Assembly: GCA_041984885.1 (NCBI GenBank)
Contig: JBHIXH010000005.1
Span: 1 to 64,000, forward strand
Length of the DNA stretch: 64,000 bases
Source of the DNA: UBA4486 sp041984885
GTDB lineage: Bacteria > Pseudomonadota > Gammaproteobacteria > Eutrophobiales > Eutrophobiaceae
Direction of reading: 5' to 3'
Shown here: positions 7,927 through 16,795 of the stretch, one piece after another
How positions within the stretch are numbered: the stretch's first letter is position 1
How the letters are laid out: each line of letters begins with the position of its first letter
Position numbers and translations under genes: made by a program
The notes under the pieces: generated by a model
What the model was told of the DNA's origin: nothing
What the model saw: the letters and a program-made list of their open reading frames with translations, nothing else
The model's database searches: none

Positions 7927-8465
7927 TTAGCCGGTCACCTTGTTTCGCAAATAAACCGGCATCGCCTGTTCAGCAGAAATGATGTTGCCGAGTTCAAATT
8001 CATGTAATGCCAGCGGTAGCATATATTCTGCAGATGGCCAGGCTGGACCGAGAAAGCCACTGCAGTTTTGCGAGAAACAATCGAGTAATCTTTCGCTATA
8101 CGTCTGCCAGNNNNNNNNNNCGCATCGAAAGCAGCGACAATATGCGATTGCTCACCAGCCAGCGATTGTGCCAGCGTGGCCAGCGAGGAGATCGGGATCA
8201 GAGGTTTTCCCAGTGCGTAGGCCAGGCCCTGGGCAACACCGGTCGCTATGCGCACGCCGGTAAACGCACCCGGACCACGTCCATACGCTATGGCATCCAG
8301 CTGTTCCAGCTGCAAGTCTGCCTGTTGCATTAAATTCCGGATCATCGGCATGATCAACTCGGCGTGTTTTCTTGGTGCGAACTCGTAACAATCCCGGCTA
8401 TTGCCATCCACATACAATGCGGCCGAGCAGGCTTCGGTTGATGTGTCAATTGCAAGCAGTTTCAT
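7927..8465 (-). CDS. tsaB: tRNA threonylcarbamoyladenosine biosynthesis protein TsaB, interrupted by an assembly gap
   Basis: TsaB partners TsaD and TsaE in making t6A at position 37 of ANN-decoding tRNAs. Residues 1-115 read MKLLAIDTSTEACSAAL, then YGRGPGAFTGVRIA, and stop at AAFDA where 10 N begin. Past the N run the correct frame changes and gives 60 more residues ending AEQAMPVYLRNKVTG-stop at 7927, the standard TsaB C-terminus. Together only 175 residues are present against about 230 in E. coli, so about 55 residues are missing and the N run is a placeholder, not a measured gap. The gene is very likely intact in the organism. It is divergent from lolC. Confidence 0.92.
8111..8120. other. 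Assembly gap of 10 N inside tsaB
   Basis: The coding frame does not continue across the ten N, and about 55 codons of TsaB are missing, so the true gap is probably about 150-180 bp. Confidence 0.9.
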
Positions 8466-8532
8466 ACAAGCAATATAAGTGACTTCAATTGGTGAAACCA
8501 GTGTTGGCAATTAACCGATTTTCAACTAAGAC

Positions 8533-8556
8533 AATTACGCAAGCCGTCGCTATAAT
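8533..8556 (+). promoter_or_regulatory. Promoter of lolCD, predicted to give a leaderless transcript
   Basis: A perfect -10 TATAAT (8551-8556) lies only 6 bases before the lolC ATG at 8563, so the expected transcription start coincides with the A of the start codon. An imperfect -35 (AAGACA, 17-18 bp upstream) precedes it. No Shine-Dalgarno sequence is present, in agreement with leaderless translation. Confidence 0.55.
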
Positions 8557-8562
8557 GCGCGC

Positions 8563-9807
8563 ATGTATCAACCATTTCAGGCGTTTGTTGGTCTGCGTTA
8601 TGTACGTGCCAAACGCCGTAATCACTTCATCTCGTTTATTTCCCTGACGTCAATGCTTGGAGTCGCGCTTGGCGTGATGGCATTGATCACCGTGTTATCC
8701 GTGATGAACGGCTTTGAAAAGGAACTGACCGGCCGGATTCTTGGTATGGCCTCACACGCGACAATATTCCAGCAAGGTGACGCACTGGCTGATTGGCGCG
8801 GGCTTGCGGACCAAATAAAGCAGCATGAGCGTATTGTCGGTGTCGCTCCTTATTTTCGTGCCGAGGGCATGCTGGTGAATGGCCAGCAAGTGAACGGTAC
8901 GATAATCCGCGGTATTTTGCCGGAGGAAGAACCACAAGTCTCCGTCATCGCCGACCGCATGTTGGGCGGGAAGTTTGCCGACCTTCAGGCAGGCGGCTTC
9001 GGCATAATTATTGGTACCGAACTGGCACGCACACTCGGTGTCGTGAATGGTGACAAGATAACGTTGATTATTCCCCAGGCCAGTGTGACACCGGCCGGAA
9101 TTATTCCACGTCTGAAACGCTTTACCGTGACCGGTATCTTTGAAATCGGCATGCATGAATTTGATTCGGCCCTGGCATTGATCCACCTGGATGATGCCAA
9201 AAAACTGTTTCGCCAGCAGGGCATATCCGGACTGCGATTGAAGACAGACGATATATTGCAGGCACCGATCGTCAGTCGCGAAATTGCCCGTGATTTACCG
9301 GGCGCCTATGCTGTGGTCGACTGGACCCAGCGCCACGCAAACTTTTTCAAGGCACTGAAAACCGAAAAGACGGTCATGTTCGTCATACTGACGCTGATCG
9401 TGGCCGTCGCTGCGTTTAATATTATTTCCACGCTGGTAATGGTCGTGACGGACAAACAGGCTGACATCGCCGTACTGCGCACACTCGGGGCGAGTCCGGC
9501 GTCGATCATGCAGATATTTATCATTCAGGGTGTGGTGATTGGACTGACCGGCATCGTGCTTGGGGTTATCGGCGGTATTGCACTGGCAAGTAATGTCGAG
9601 ACCCTGGTGCAGAAGATTGAACAGACGTTTCAGGTTGAGTTTCTGCCCTCGAGTATTTACTACATCAGCGAATTACCCTCGGAGATAAACTGGCCGGATG
9701 TGGCTGCAATCACGATTGTGGCCTTTCTGTTCTGTCTGCTGGCAACCATCTACCCGGCCTGGCGGGCGGCAAAAACCCAACCGGCCGAGGCGTTACGCTA
9801 TGAGTAG
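8563..9807 (+). CDS. lolC: Lipoprotein-releasing ABC transporter permease (LolC/LolE family)
   Basis: This inner-membrane permease extracts mature lipoproteins and passes them to LolA. The N-terminus MYQPFQAFVGLRYVRAKRR matches LolC closely, which fixes the ATG at 8563. The layout is one membrane helix near residues 20-50, a large periplasmic domain (about 50-265), and three C-terminal helices with the FtsX motif region (AVLRTLGASPASIMQIFIIQG). Only one permease gene is present next to lolD, where E. coli has lolC-lolD-lolE, so it may work as a homodimer (LolF-like). Its stop overlaps the lolD start by 8 bases. Confidence 0.93.
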   Translation: MYQPFQAFVGLRYVRAKRRNHFISFISLTSMLGVALGVMALITVLSVMNGFEKELTGRILGMASHATIFQQGDALADWRGLADQIKQHERIVGVAPYFRAEGMLVNGQQVNGTIIRGILPEEEPQVSVIADRMLGGKFADLQAGGFGIIIGTELARTLGVVNGDKITLIIPQASVTPAGIIPRLKRFTVTGIFEIGMHEFDSALALIHLDDAKKLFRQQGISGLRLKTDDILQAPIVSREIARDLPGAYAVVDWTQRHANFFKALKTEKTVMFVILTLIVAVAAFNIISTLVMVVTDKQADIAVLRTLGASPASIMQIFIIQGVVIGLTGIVLGVIGGIALASNVETLVQKIEQTFQVEFLPSSIYYISELPSEINWPDVAAITIVAFLFCLLATIYPAWRAAKTQPAEALRYE

Positions 9808-10480
9808 CCCGGTATTACAGGCGATCGATCTGCATAAAAAATTTATCCAGGGTGATCTGGATGTCACCGTGTTAAACGGTGTGCGACTGGACGTGGCCAA
9901 CGGCGAGTCAATCGCCATCATCGGTGCTTCTGGTTCGGGGAAAAGCACATTATTGCATCTGCTCGGCGGACTGGATGTGCCGACCAGCGGAGAGGTCAGT
10001 ATCAACGGTCAGCCGTTATCGAAATTGCCGGAGTCAGAACGTGGGCGATTACGTAATGATGCGATCGGTTTCGTTTATCAGTTTCATCATTTGTTACCGG
10101 AATTTACCGCGCTGGAAAATGTCGCGATGCCGGGGTTAATTGCGAAAGAGCAGCCGGGTATCTCATTGGCAAAGGCGCAGGCCTGTCTCGACAAGGTCGG
10201 CATGTCTCATCGTTTACATCACAAGCCGGGCGAGTTATCCGGCGGCGAACGGCAACGCGTAGCCATCGCCCGCGCGCTTTTGCGAAAACCGAAACTGCTG
10301 TTGGCCGATGAACCAACCGGCAACCTGGATGAAAAAACGGCGAACCAGGTGTTTGACCTGATGCTTGAGTTGAACCGTGAGATTGATACCAGCCTGATCC
10401 TGGTTACGCACAATCAACAACTCGCGGAACGGATGCAGCGCAGTTATCAACTGCATGAAGGCAGCTTGCAGGCCGTCTAG
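9800..10480 (+). CDS. lolD: Lipoprotein-releasing system ATP-binding protein
   Basis: LolD powers lipoprotein release from the inner membrane. This 226-residue ABC ATPase has Walker A GASGSGKST, signature LSGGERQR, Walker B LLLADEPTG, and the switch His in VTHN. The start at 9800 (MSSPVLQAIDLHKKF) overlaps the end of lolC by 8 bases, indicating translational coupling; an upstream in-frame ATG lies deep inside lolC and is unlikely. The stop overlaps the tail of the convergent DUF2062 gene. Confidence 0.94.
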   Translation: MSSPVLQAIDLHKKFIQGDLDVTVLNGVRLDVANGESIAIIGASGSGKSTLLHLLGGLDVPTSGEVSINGQPLSKLPESERGRLRNDAIGFVYQFHHLLPEFTALENVAMPGLIAKEQPGISLAKAQACLDKVGMSHRLHHKPGELSGGERQRVAIARALLRKPKLLLADEPTGNLDEKTANQVFDLMLELNREIDTSLILVTHNQQLAERMQRSYQLHEGSLQAV

Positions 10481-11025
10481 TCGGGTTGCTTTTGCGCAGC
10501 CAGACGGCGGCGGCGCGCCTCCTTACGTTCCTCCCATTTCCGGATTGCGGCAAAACGCCACAAAATACGCACGCTCGCATAGCCAAGCAACGCGCTGATA
10601 CCACCGAGCAGCAAGCAGCCAAGCAGCAGCGGTTCCCAGATATCGAGCATCGTGCTGGTAAACCATTGCCAGCTGATCTCGAAGTGTACGTGCCGTGGGT
10701 GGCGACCGAGAAGAAAGCTGCCGGTTTTATACGAGGCATAAAAAATCGGATAGATGGTGATCGGATTCGTTAACCATACGGCCAGCAACGAGATCGGCAG
10801 GTTGATTCTTGCCTTGATCGCAACGGCCGCAGCGAACAGCGTCTGTCCCGGAAATGGCATGAAGGCCCAGAATATGCCATTCGCCATACCACCGGCGGCG
10901 GAATATCGGGTGATATGCCATAAATTCGGTTCATGCAGTAATTTACCGAACACGCCGAACCGGCCCTGGCTTTCGATCTCCGAGCGGGCAGGCGTATAGC
11001 GCTTGAATAAATTTTTTAATCCCAT
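10477..11025 (-). CDS. DUF2062 membrane protein
   Basis: This 182-residue protein has the DUF2062 core (about residues 35-165): GGMANGIFWAFMPFPGQTLFA, then WLTNPITIYPIFYASYKTGS, with three to four membrane helices and a strongly basic C-terminal tail (KEARRRRLAAQK). The function of the family is not known. It is convergent with lolD and the two stop codons overlap by 4 bases, leaving no space for an intergenic terminator. Confidence 0.82.
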   Translation of the reverse strand: MGLKNLFKRYTPARSEIESQGRFGVFGKLLHEPNLWHITRYSAAGGMANGIFWAFMPFPGQTLFAAAVAIKARINLPISLLAVWLTNPITIYPIFYASYKTGSFLLGRHPRHVHFEISWQWFTSTMLDIWEPLLLGCLLLGGISALLGYASVRILWRFAAIRKWEERKEARRRRLAAQKQPD

Positions 11026-11160
11026 ACTGCAATTGTGATTGAATCAAACGGCGGCACATTATAGCGAAACGATGCGTTCTGAAAATGTATAATTTCGTGT
11101 GAATAAGTTTTACTTGACGTAGTATTTACGTTGCAGTTCTGACAGAAAGGAAGCGACACA

Positions 11161-13446
11161 ATGATCAGGATGATCGCCTTTGTCCTTGGCATATTCAGCG
11201 CCATCCAGTTGCCGGGTTTACCGGCAACATTGACCGGCGTTTTGCTTCTTGGCGTTTTAATAGCCGCACTCGCTTTGCGTTGTTATACGGTCGCCGCTTT
11301 TTTCTCCGGCTTGATATATTGCCTGTTGCACGCCAGTCTCGTCCTGTCACATCGACTGCCCGTTGACTATGAACAAGTGGATTTGCTTGCCCGGGGCAGG
11401 ATCACTGGTTTGCCGCAATACTTCGATAATCGCGTGCGTTTCCAGTTTGTCATTGATTCTCTGGAGGACGAGCGAGGACGGCTCATTCAATCTCCCGGAC
11501 GTGTACTGCTTGGCTGGTATACAGGCAGGATCAAACTTCAGCCGGATGAGAGATGGCAACTGTCCGTACGCATGAAACGGCCTCACGGTTTTAGTAATCC
11601 GGGAGGGTTTGATTATGAACGCTGGCTATTCATGCAGCGTATCAATGCGACCGGCTATGTGCGTCAGAGTGGAAAAAATCGACGGCTGGAATCACCCCGT
11701 TTTTCATTTGATCGCGTGCGCGTACAGTTGATTGACAGATTACATGAATTTTCATCGGATCAATCGGCTGCCGGTATTATCATTGCACTCGCTACCGGGC
11801 ACAGGGGTTTTCTCGCAGAGGAAGACCGCGACAAGCTGGTACGTACGGGCACAGCACACTTGCTGGCTATTTCCGGCTTGCATATCGGCATTGTTGCCGC
11901 CTGGTTTTATGTTATCGGTCGTTACTTATCCAGCGCCTGCTATTGTCTGGTTCATCGGCGACCGGCGCAGCATATCGGTTGTCTCATCGCATTGCTGGCG
12001 GCGTGGTTGTATTCAGCGCTGGCCGGCTTTTCCGTGCCGACCCAGCGCGCGTTCATCATGCTGGCCGTCGCATCTGTATTTATTCTGTCGCGACGGCAGA
12101 CCGAACCGATGCGCGTTCTTCTGGTTGCGCTTGTGGTTGTCCTGTTGTTTGATCCGTTTGCGCTGTTATCTGCCGCATTTTGTCTGTCGTTCGTTGCCGT
12201 ATTTATTATTCTGTACACGTTGACAGGGCGCCAGCGTCAGACAAAGACTCTTTGGCAAAGCTGGGGGCATATACAATTTATTTTATCGCTGGCGCCGATG
12301 CCGGTTGTCATATTCTGGTTCCAGGGGGCGTCGCTTGTCAGCTTGCCGGTAAATTTAATTCTTGTTCCCTATGTCAGTTTTCTGCTGGTGCCACTGGTTC
12401 TGCTGACGACGGTATTCTCCCTGTTACACTTTCGGCTGGCGGAATTTCTTTACCTGTTGGCAGAAAAATGTGCACAATTTCTAGAGCTGATTCTCGACTT
12501 TTTTACCCGGCTGTCGTTCTCATGGTTCTCTATTCACGCAGTCTCATTTCACGTTGTCTTGATGGCAATGGTCGGTATGTTGCTGATGTTTGTGCCGAGG
12601 GGATTACCGTTACGGTTAACCGGTGTCGTCTGGATTTTACCGCTGTTTTTCATCGACCATCCGCGACCCGACCCGGGTGAGATGCAATTGACCGTGCTGG
12701 ATGTTGGTCAGGGACTTTCAGCAATCATACAGACACATAGTTCGACTCTGTTATTTGATACCGGTGCCAGGTTCAGTCAGCGATTTAATGCCGGTGAGGC
12801 TATCGTTGTGCCTGTGTTGCGTCAACTTGGCATTCAACATCTGGATACAATGATCATCAGCCATGGAGACAACGATCATGTCGGTGGTGCCAGTGCCGTT
12901 TTAAAGCAAATCTCAACACGGCGCGTACTCTCCGGCGAGATGAATCTGCCTTTGGCTACCAGCATTCAACCGTGTCGCGCTGGCCAGAACTGGATGCGGG
13001 ATCAAGTCCAATTTGAAATTTTGCATCCAAAAGACAGGATATACGCGGATAATAACAACCGCTCCTGTGTTGTAAAAATATCGACCGGCGATCAGAGTTT
13101 CCTGCTGACCGGTGATATTGAATCGGTAGCCGAAGGTGAGTTGGTGCGGCGTTATGGCGAGCAATTACGCAGTTCGGCGATGACGGTGCCGCATCATGGC
13201 AGCAACACCTCATCAAGCCCGTCGTTTCTTGATCATGTCCGGCCTGCACTGGCTATCAATTCGGCCGGATTTCGCAATCGATATGGTTTCCCGAAACAGG
13301 CTATAATGTCGCGCTATCAGCAGCGTGGTATCCGTGTGCTGGAGACGGCTAAACTTGGCGCGATCACTATTCGTTCAGGTCCGCAAGGCTTGCAGGTCGA
13401 CAGTCACAGGCAGTCGCGGCCACGACTCTGGCATAAAAATTTGTAA
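11161..13446 (+). CDS. comEC: DNA internalization-related competence protein ComEC/Rec2
   Basis: ComEC forms the inner-membrane channel that takes up single-stranded DNA in natural transformation. The 761 residues show an N-terminal DUF4131 region with OB-like fold, the multi-helix competence domain (TGTAHLLAISGLHIGIVAAW), and a C-terminal metallo-beta-lactamase-like domain (LDVGQGLSAI, SHGDNDHVGGA, VPHHGSNTSS). The metal-binding HxxxDH-type motif is present as SHGDNDH. AAGGAAG precedes the ATG. It heads a series comEC-exbB-exbD-lpxK-ycaR-kdsB found in many gammaproteobacteria. Confidence 0.93.
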   Translation: MIRMIAFVLGIFSAIQLPGLPATLTGVLLLGVLIAALALRCYTVAAFFSGLIYCLLHASLVLSHRLPVDYEQVDLLARGRITGLPQYFDNRVRFQFVIDSLEDERGRLIQSPGRVLLGWYTGRIKLQPDERWQLSVRMKRPHGFSNPGGFDYERWLFMQRINATGYVRQSGKNRRLESPRFSFDRVRVQLIDRLHEFSSDQSAAGIIIALATGHRGFLAEEDRDKLVRTGTAHLLAISGLHIGIVAAWFYVIGRYLSSACYCLVHRRPAQHIGCLIALLAAWLYSALAGFSVPTQRAFIMLAVASVFILSRRQTEPMRVLLVALVVVLLFDPFALLSAAFCLSFVAVFIILYTLTGRQRQTKTLWQSWGHIQFILSLAPMPVVIFWFQGASLVSLPVNLILVPYVSFLLVPLVLLTTVFSLLHFRLAEFLYLLAEKCAQFLELILDFFTRLSFSWFSIHAVSFHVVLMAMVGMLLMFVPRGLPLRLTGVVWILPLFFIDHPRPDPGEMQLTVLDVGQGLSAIIQTHSSTLLFDTGARFSQRFNAGEAIVVPVLRQLGIQHLDTMIISHGDNDHVGGASAVLKQISTRRVLSGEMNLPLATSIQPCRAGQNWMRDQVQFEILHPKDRIYADNNNRSCVVKISTGDQSFLLTGDIESVAEGELVRRYGEQLRSSAMTVPHHGSNTSSSPSFLDHVRPALAINSAGFRNRYGFPKQAIMSRYQQRGIRVLETAKLGAITIRSGPQGLQVDSHRQSRPRLWHKNL

Positions 13447-13466
13447 TACGGCAGGAGAGAAGTTGA

Positions 13467-14132
13467 GTGCTTGAAATGATAAAAGCAGGCGGCTGGTTAA
13501 TGTGGCCGATCCTGATTTGTTCCGTTCTATCGCTGGCCATTATCGCTGAGCGATTCTGGTCACTGCAAAGAAAACGCATCATTCCGAAAAATCTCGTTAC
13601 CCAGGTATGGCAATGGCAGAAAGTCGGTCACCTTAGCGCAAAACGCGTACACGATCTTCGCCATAGTTCACCACTCGGACGCATACTGGCAGCCGGTCTG
13701 GTGAATCGTCATCGAGAGCGCGAAGTGATGAAGGAAAGTATTGAAGAGGTTGGTCGTCATGTGGCGCATGAACTGGAACGTTTCCTGAATTCGCTTGGAA
13801 CCATAGCTGCCATCACTCCGTTGCTTGGTCTGCTCGGTACCGTGATCGGTATGATCAAGGTATTTGCAGTGATTACGTCACATGGTGTCGGTGATCCAAG
13901 TATTCTTGCGGAAGGTATATCAGAGGCACTGGTGACGACGGCCGCCGGGCTTTCTGTTGCGATACCTTCATTGATGTTTTACCGGTTCTTTCGCGGCCGG
14001 GTTAATGAGTATGTCATCATCATGGAGCAGGAGGCGTTGAAACTGGTCGAAGTCATGTGTGGTTTGCGTTCACGTGAAGTGCCGCATGAACCGGCAAAAG
14101 ATAGGGCGACGAAGGAAGAGAATCAGGAATGA
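13467..14132 (+). CDS. exbB: MotA/TolQ/ExbB-type proton channel protein
   Basis: ExbB-family proteins form the proton-conducting pentamer that energises outer-membrane transport or envelope processes through ExbD and a TonB-like partner. This 221-residue protein has three membrane helices and the signature region GTIAAITPLLGLLGTVIGMIKVF and LVTTAAGLSVAIPSLMFYRFF. The start is a GTG at 13467 with AGGAGA 8 bases upstream. Its stop overlaps the exbD start (ATGA). In this gene order (comEC-exbB-exbD-lpxK) the pair is usual, and its exact client is unknown. Confidence 0.9.
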   Translation: MLEMIKAGGWLMWPILICSVLSLAIIAERFWSLQRKRIIPKNLVTQVWQWQKVGHLSAKRVHDLRHSSPLGRILAAGLVNRHREREVMKESIEEVGRHVAHELERFLNSLGTIAAITPLLGLLGTVIGMIKVFAVITSHGVGDPSILAEGISEALVTTAAGLSVAIPSLMFYRFFRGRVNEYVIIMEQEALKLVEVMCGLRSREVPHEPAKDRATKEENQE

Positions 14133-14551
14133 AGTTTCGCGCGCAAAACACCGAAGATCTGGATATCAACATCACCCCGTTGATCGACGTGGTGTTCCTG
14201 TTGCTGATATTTTTTATGGTATCAACGACATTTGAGCGAGAATCAGAAATCAATATCACTTTGCCTCAAGCCAGCGAAGAACTCACGGAAGCAAAACCGG
14301 ATGCGATTAACGTCGCGATTGACGCCAGGGGTAATGTATTCGTCAATGACCAGGCATTACTCAACAGCCAGCTGGGTTCGATAAAAGAAGCCATTTTCGA
14401 CAAGCTCGGACAGCGTAATGATGCTCCGGTCATTATCAGCGCCGATTCGGAAACCGACCATCAAGCTGTAGTCAAGGTAATGGATGCGGCCCGCCAACTC
14501 GGGTTGATACGAATCACGTTTGCCACCCAAAAATACGAAGAGGAACCGTAG
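14129..14551 (+). CDS. exbD: ExbD/TolR family biopolymer transport protein
   Basis: This 140-residue partner of the upstream ExbB has a single N-terminal membrane helix with the proton-path Asp in NITPLIDVVFLLLIFFMVST and a periplasmic peptidoglycan-binding-like domain. The start overlaps the upstream stop by 4 bases. Confidence 0.92.
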   Translation: MKFRAQNTEDLDINITPLIDVVFLLLIFFMVSTTFERESEINITLPQASEELTEAKPDAINVAIDARGNVFVNDQALLNSQLGSIKEAIFDKLGQRNDAPVIISADSETDHQAVVKVMDAARQLGLIRITFATQKYEEEP

Positions 14552-14566
14552 ACCGCCTGCAAGGAA

Positions 14567-15556
14567 ATGTCACACACAGATCTGATCGAAGAAGTCTGGT
14601 ACGGTGAGCATAAACTTGCCTGGTTACTGTCACCACTCAGCGGGCTCTATCGCACAATTGTTCAAACACGCAAGCTGGTCTACCAGTTTGGCCTGATTCC
14701 GATAAAACGCTTTCCGGTTCCGATTATTATCGTCGGTAACATCACCGTGGGTGGTACTGGCAAGACACCGTTAACCATCTGGCTGGCGAATTATCTGAAG
14801 TCAAAAGGCATGAAGCCGGGCATTGTCAGTCGTGGCTACGGTGTGAAAAGTCGACAACCGCAGCAGGTGAGGCCGGATTCAAGTCCCTTCATTGTCGGTG
14901 ATGAACCGGTCCTGATTGCCCGTCGAACGAAATGTCCGATGGCGGTCGCAGCAAATCGGGTCAAGGCTGTCGATGCGATGCTGGAACATTATGACGTCGA
15001 TATCATCATCAGTGATGATGGACTGCAGCACTTGTCTCTGCACCGGGACCTGGAGATTGCCGTGATCGATGGTGACCGACGTTTTGGCAATGGCCGTTGT
15101 CTGCCAGCCGGCCCGTTACGTGAACCGGTGAGTCGACTGGAACAGGTCGACCTGGTTGTTGCCAACGGTAAAAACGCCAAGGGCGAGCACCTGATGGAGT
15201 ACACCAGTGCGGACTTGTATTCCGTCCGTGATCCGGCAAGAACGCTATCACTTGAACAGCTACGTGGCCAGTCCGTGCATGTCATTGCCGGCATTGGCAA
15301 CCCGACGCGGTTTATCTCGCGACTGCGCCAGGCCGGCATACAGGTAATCAAGCATATTTACCCGGACCATTATGTCTATACCAAATCCGAGCTTGATTTT
15401 GCCGATGATTATCCGATAGTGATGACGGAGAAAGATGCGGTAAAATGCGAAAACCTTGCTGATAATCGTTACTGGTATCTACCGATTCAGGCGAAATTGG
15501 CAGAAACATTCACTTTTCGACTCGATAAATGTCTGGCGCAACTAAACCATGGATAA
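14567..15556 (+). CDS. lpxK: Tetraacyldisaccharide 4'-kinase (lipid A)
   Basis: LpxK phosphorylates the 4' position of the lipid A disaccharide at the inner membrane. The 329 residues have an amphipathic N-terminal helix (SPLSGLYRTIVQTRKLVY), the P-loop GNITVGGTGKTPL, SRGYG, and DDGLQHLSLHRDLEI, all LpxK signatures. AAGGA lies unusually close to the ATG. The stop overlaps the next gene by 8 bases. This places lipid A synthesis directly beside CMP-KDO synthesis (kdsB). Confidence 0.95.
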   Translation: MSHTDLIEEVWYGEHKLAWLLSPLSGLYRTIVQTRKLVYQFGLIPIKRFPVPIIIVGNITVGGTGKTPLTIWLANYLKSKGMKPGIVSRGYGVKSRQPQQVRPDSSPFIVGDEPVLIARRTKCPMAVAANRVKAVDAMLEHYDVDIIISDDGLQHLSLHRDLEIAVIDGDRRFGNGRCLPAGPLREPVSRLEQVDLVVANGKNAKGEHLMEYTSADLYSVRDPARTLSLEQLRGQSVHVIAGIGNPTRFISRLRQAGIQVIKHIYPDHYVYTKSELDFADDYPIVMTEKDAVKCENLADNRYWYLPIQAKLAETFTFRLDKCLAQLNHG

Positions 15557-15740
15557 AAAACTACTCGACATACTCGTTTGTCCGGTCACGAAGGGCCCGT
15601 TAATCTATAACAAGGACAAACAGGAGTTAATCTCGACCTCGGCAAAACTGGCCTATCCGATTCGCGATGAAATACCGGTGATGCTGGAAGATGAAGCACG
15701 CGCGCTGAGCGACGAAGAAATCGAACAGTACTCCGGGTGA
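15549..15740 (+). CDS. ycaR: Trm112 family protein (YcaR)
   Basis: A 63-residue zinc-ribbon-like protein (MDKKLLDILVCPVTKGPL) that conventionally sits between lpxK and kdsB. Only one Cys of the usual set is seen (CPVTKG), as in other bacterial YcaR proteins. The bacterial function is unclear. It overlaps lpxK by 8 bases and kdsB by 4. Confidence 0.92.
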   Translation: MDKKLLDILVCPVTKGPLIYNKDKQELISTSAKLAYPIRDEIPVMLEDEARALSDEEIEQYSG

Positions 15741-16477
15741 GTTCAGAATTTACCATTCTGATCCCGGCCCGCTATGCCTCTACACGCTTGCCGGGCAAGC
15801 CGTTACTGGAGATTGCCGGCAAGTCTTTGTTGCAACACGTGTATGAATCTGCCAGAACCAGCGCGGCCAGAAACATTTACATCGCTACCGACGATGAGCG
15901 TATCCGGGATCATTGTGAGTCTTTTCACGCGGATGTGGTCATGACAGCGGCGACACATGTCTCCGGCACTGACAGACTGGCAGAGGCCGTTGATCAATTA
16001 CAACTGGATGACAATACGATTGTTGTCAATCTGCAGGGCGACGAAATTGGCATGTCTGCAAACGTCATTAACCAGGTCGCGCAGCTATTGTCAGGGTCGG
16101 ATACCGCCGGCATGGCCACCGTCTGCGAACCAATAGCGGATACCGGTTTGATTGCCGACCCGAATGTCGTCAAGGTCGTCGCCAATATCAATCAAGAAGC
16201 ACTATATTTCAGTCGTTCTGTTATCCCGTCCAACATCAGGGCACGCGCGACGCAGTGTTACAAGCATATTGGACTGTACGCCTACCGTTGCGGTTTTCTG
16301 CGCAGGTTTACCCGGTTACCGGTATGTGAACTTGAGCAGCAGGAATCGCTGGAGCAACTCCGTGCCCTGTATCACGGTGAAACAATTCTGGTCGAAGCGG
16401 CCTGTGAGCCTACCGGCATCGGAGTGGATACGGCGGAAGACCTGGAACGCGCGCGACAGCAGTTCAGCGAGACCTAA
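15737..16477 (+). CDS. kdsB: 3-deoxy-manno-octulosonate cytidylyltransferase
   Basis: KdsB activates KDO to CMP-KDO for the lipopolysaccharide inner core. The 246 residues start at a GTG that overlaps the ycaR stop (GTGA) and show the nucleotidyltransferase P-loop IPARYASTRLPGKPL, ATDDERI, and GTDRLAEA. The loop usually written QGDEP-(L/M)-IP is QGDEIGMSA here, losing the conserved Pro; the rest, including YKHIGLYAYR and GVDTAEDLERA, is normal. The protein is probably functional, but the loop change is worth noting. Confidence 0.92.
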   Translation: MSSEFTILIPARYASTRLPGKPLLEIAGKSLLQHVYESARTSAARNIYIATDDERIRDHCESFHADVVMTAATHVSGTDRLAEAVDQLQLDDNTIVVNLQGDEIGMSANVINQVAQLLSGSDTAGMATVCEPIADTGLIADPNVVKVVANINQEALYFSRSVIPSNIRARATQCYKHIGLYAYRCGFLRRFTRLPVCELEQQESLEQLRALYHGETILVEAACEPTGIGVDTAEDLERARQQFSET

Positions 16478-16506
16478 CGATTAGCCGTTAATTATTCGGG
16501 CAGGAC

Positions 16507-16725
16507 TTAGCGGGCGCGGTAGGTGATCCGACCCTTGCTCAGATCATACGGTGTCATCTCGACGGTCACCCGATCGCCGGTCAGGATGCGAATATAGTGT
16601 TTACGCATCTTGCCGGAAATATGTGCAGTCACCGTGTGACCGTTATCGAGTTCAACCCGAAACATCGTATTGGGCAGCGTCTCGACGACAGTGCCTTCCA
16701 TTTCAATATGGTCTTCTTTAGGCAT
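16507..16725 (-). CDS. infA: Translation initiation factor IF-1
   Basis: IF-1 is a 72-residue OB-fold protein that occupies the ribosomal A site during initiation. Sequence MPKEDHIEMEGTVVETLPN, then MRKHYIRILTGDRVTVEMTPYDLSKGRI is a standard IF-1. It is downstream of bpt and aat on the same strand, a common gammaproteobacterial order. Confidence 0.98.
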   Translation of the reverse strand: MPKEDHIEMEGTVVETLPNTMFRVELDNGHTVTAHISGKMRKHYIRILTGDRVTVEMTPYDLSKGRITYRAR

Positions 16726-16795
16726 AAATCAGTTAGTGGTCAAAAAAGAAGGGCGAATTCTGCCTGAAAACCACGCGGCTGGCAAAATCCGGTGA

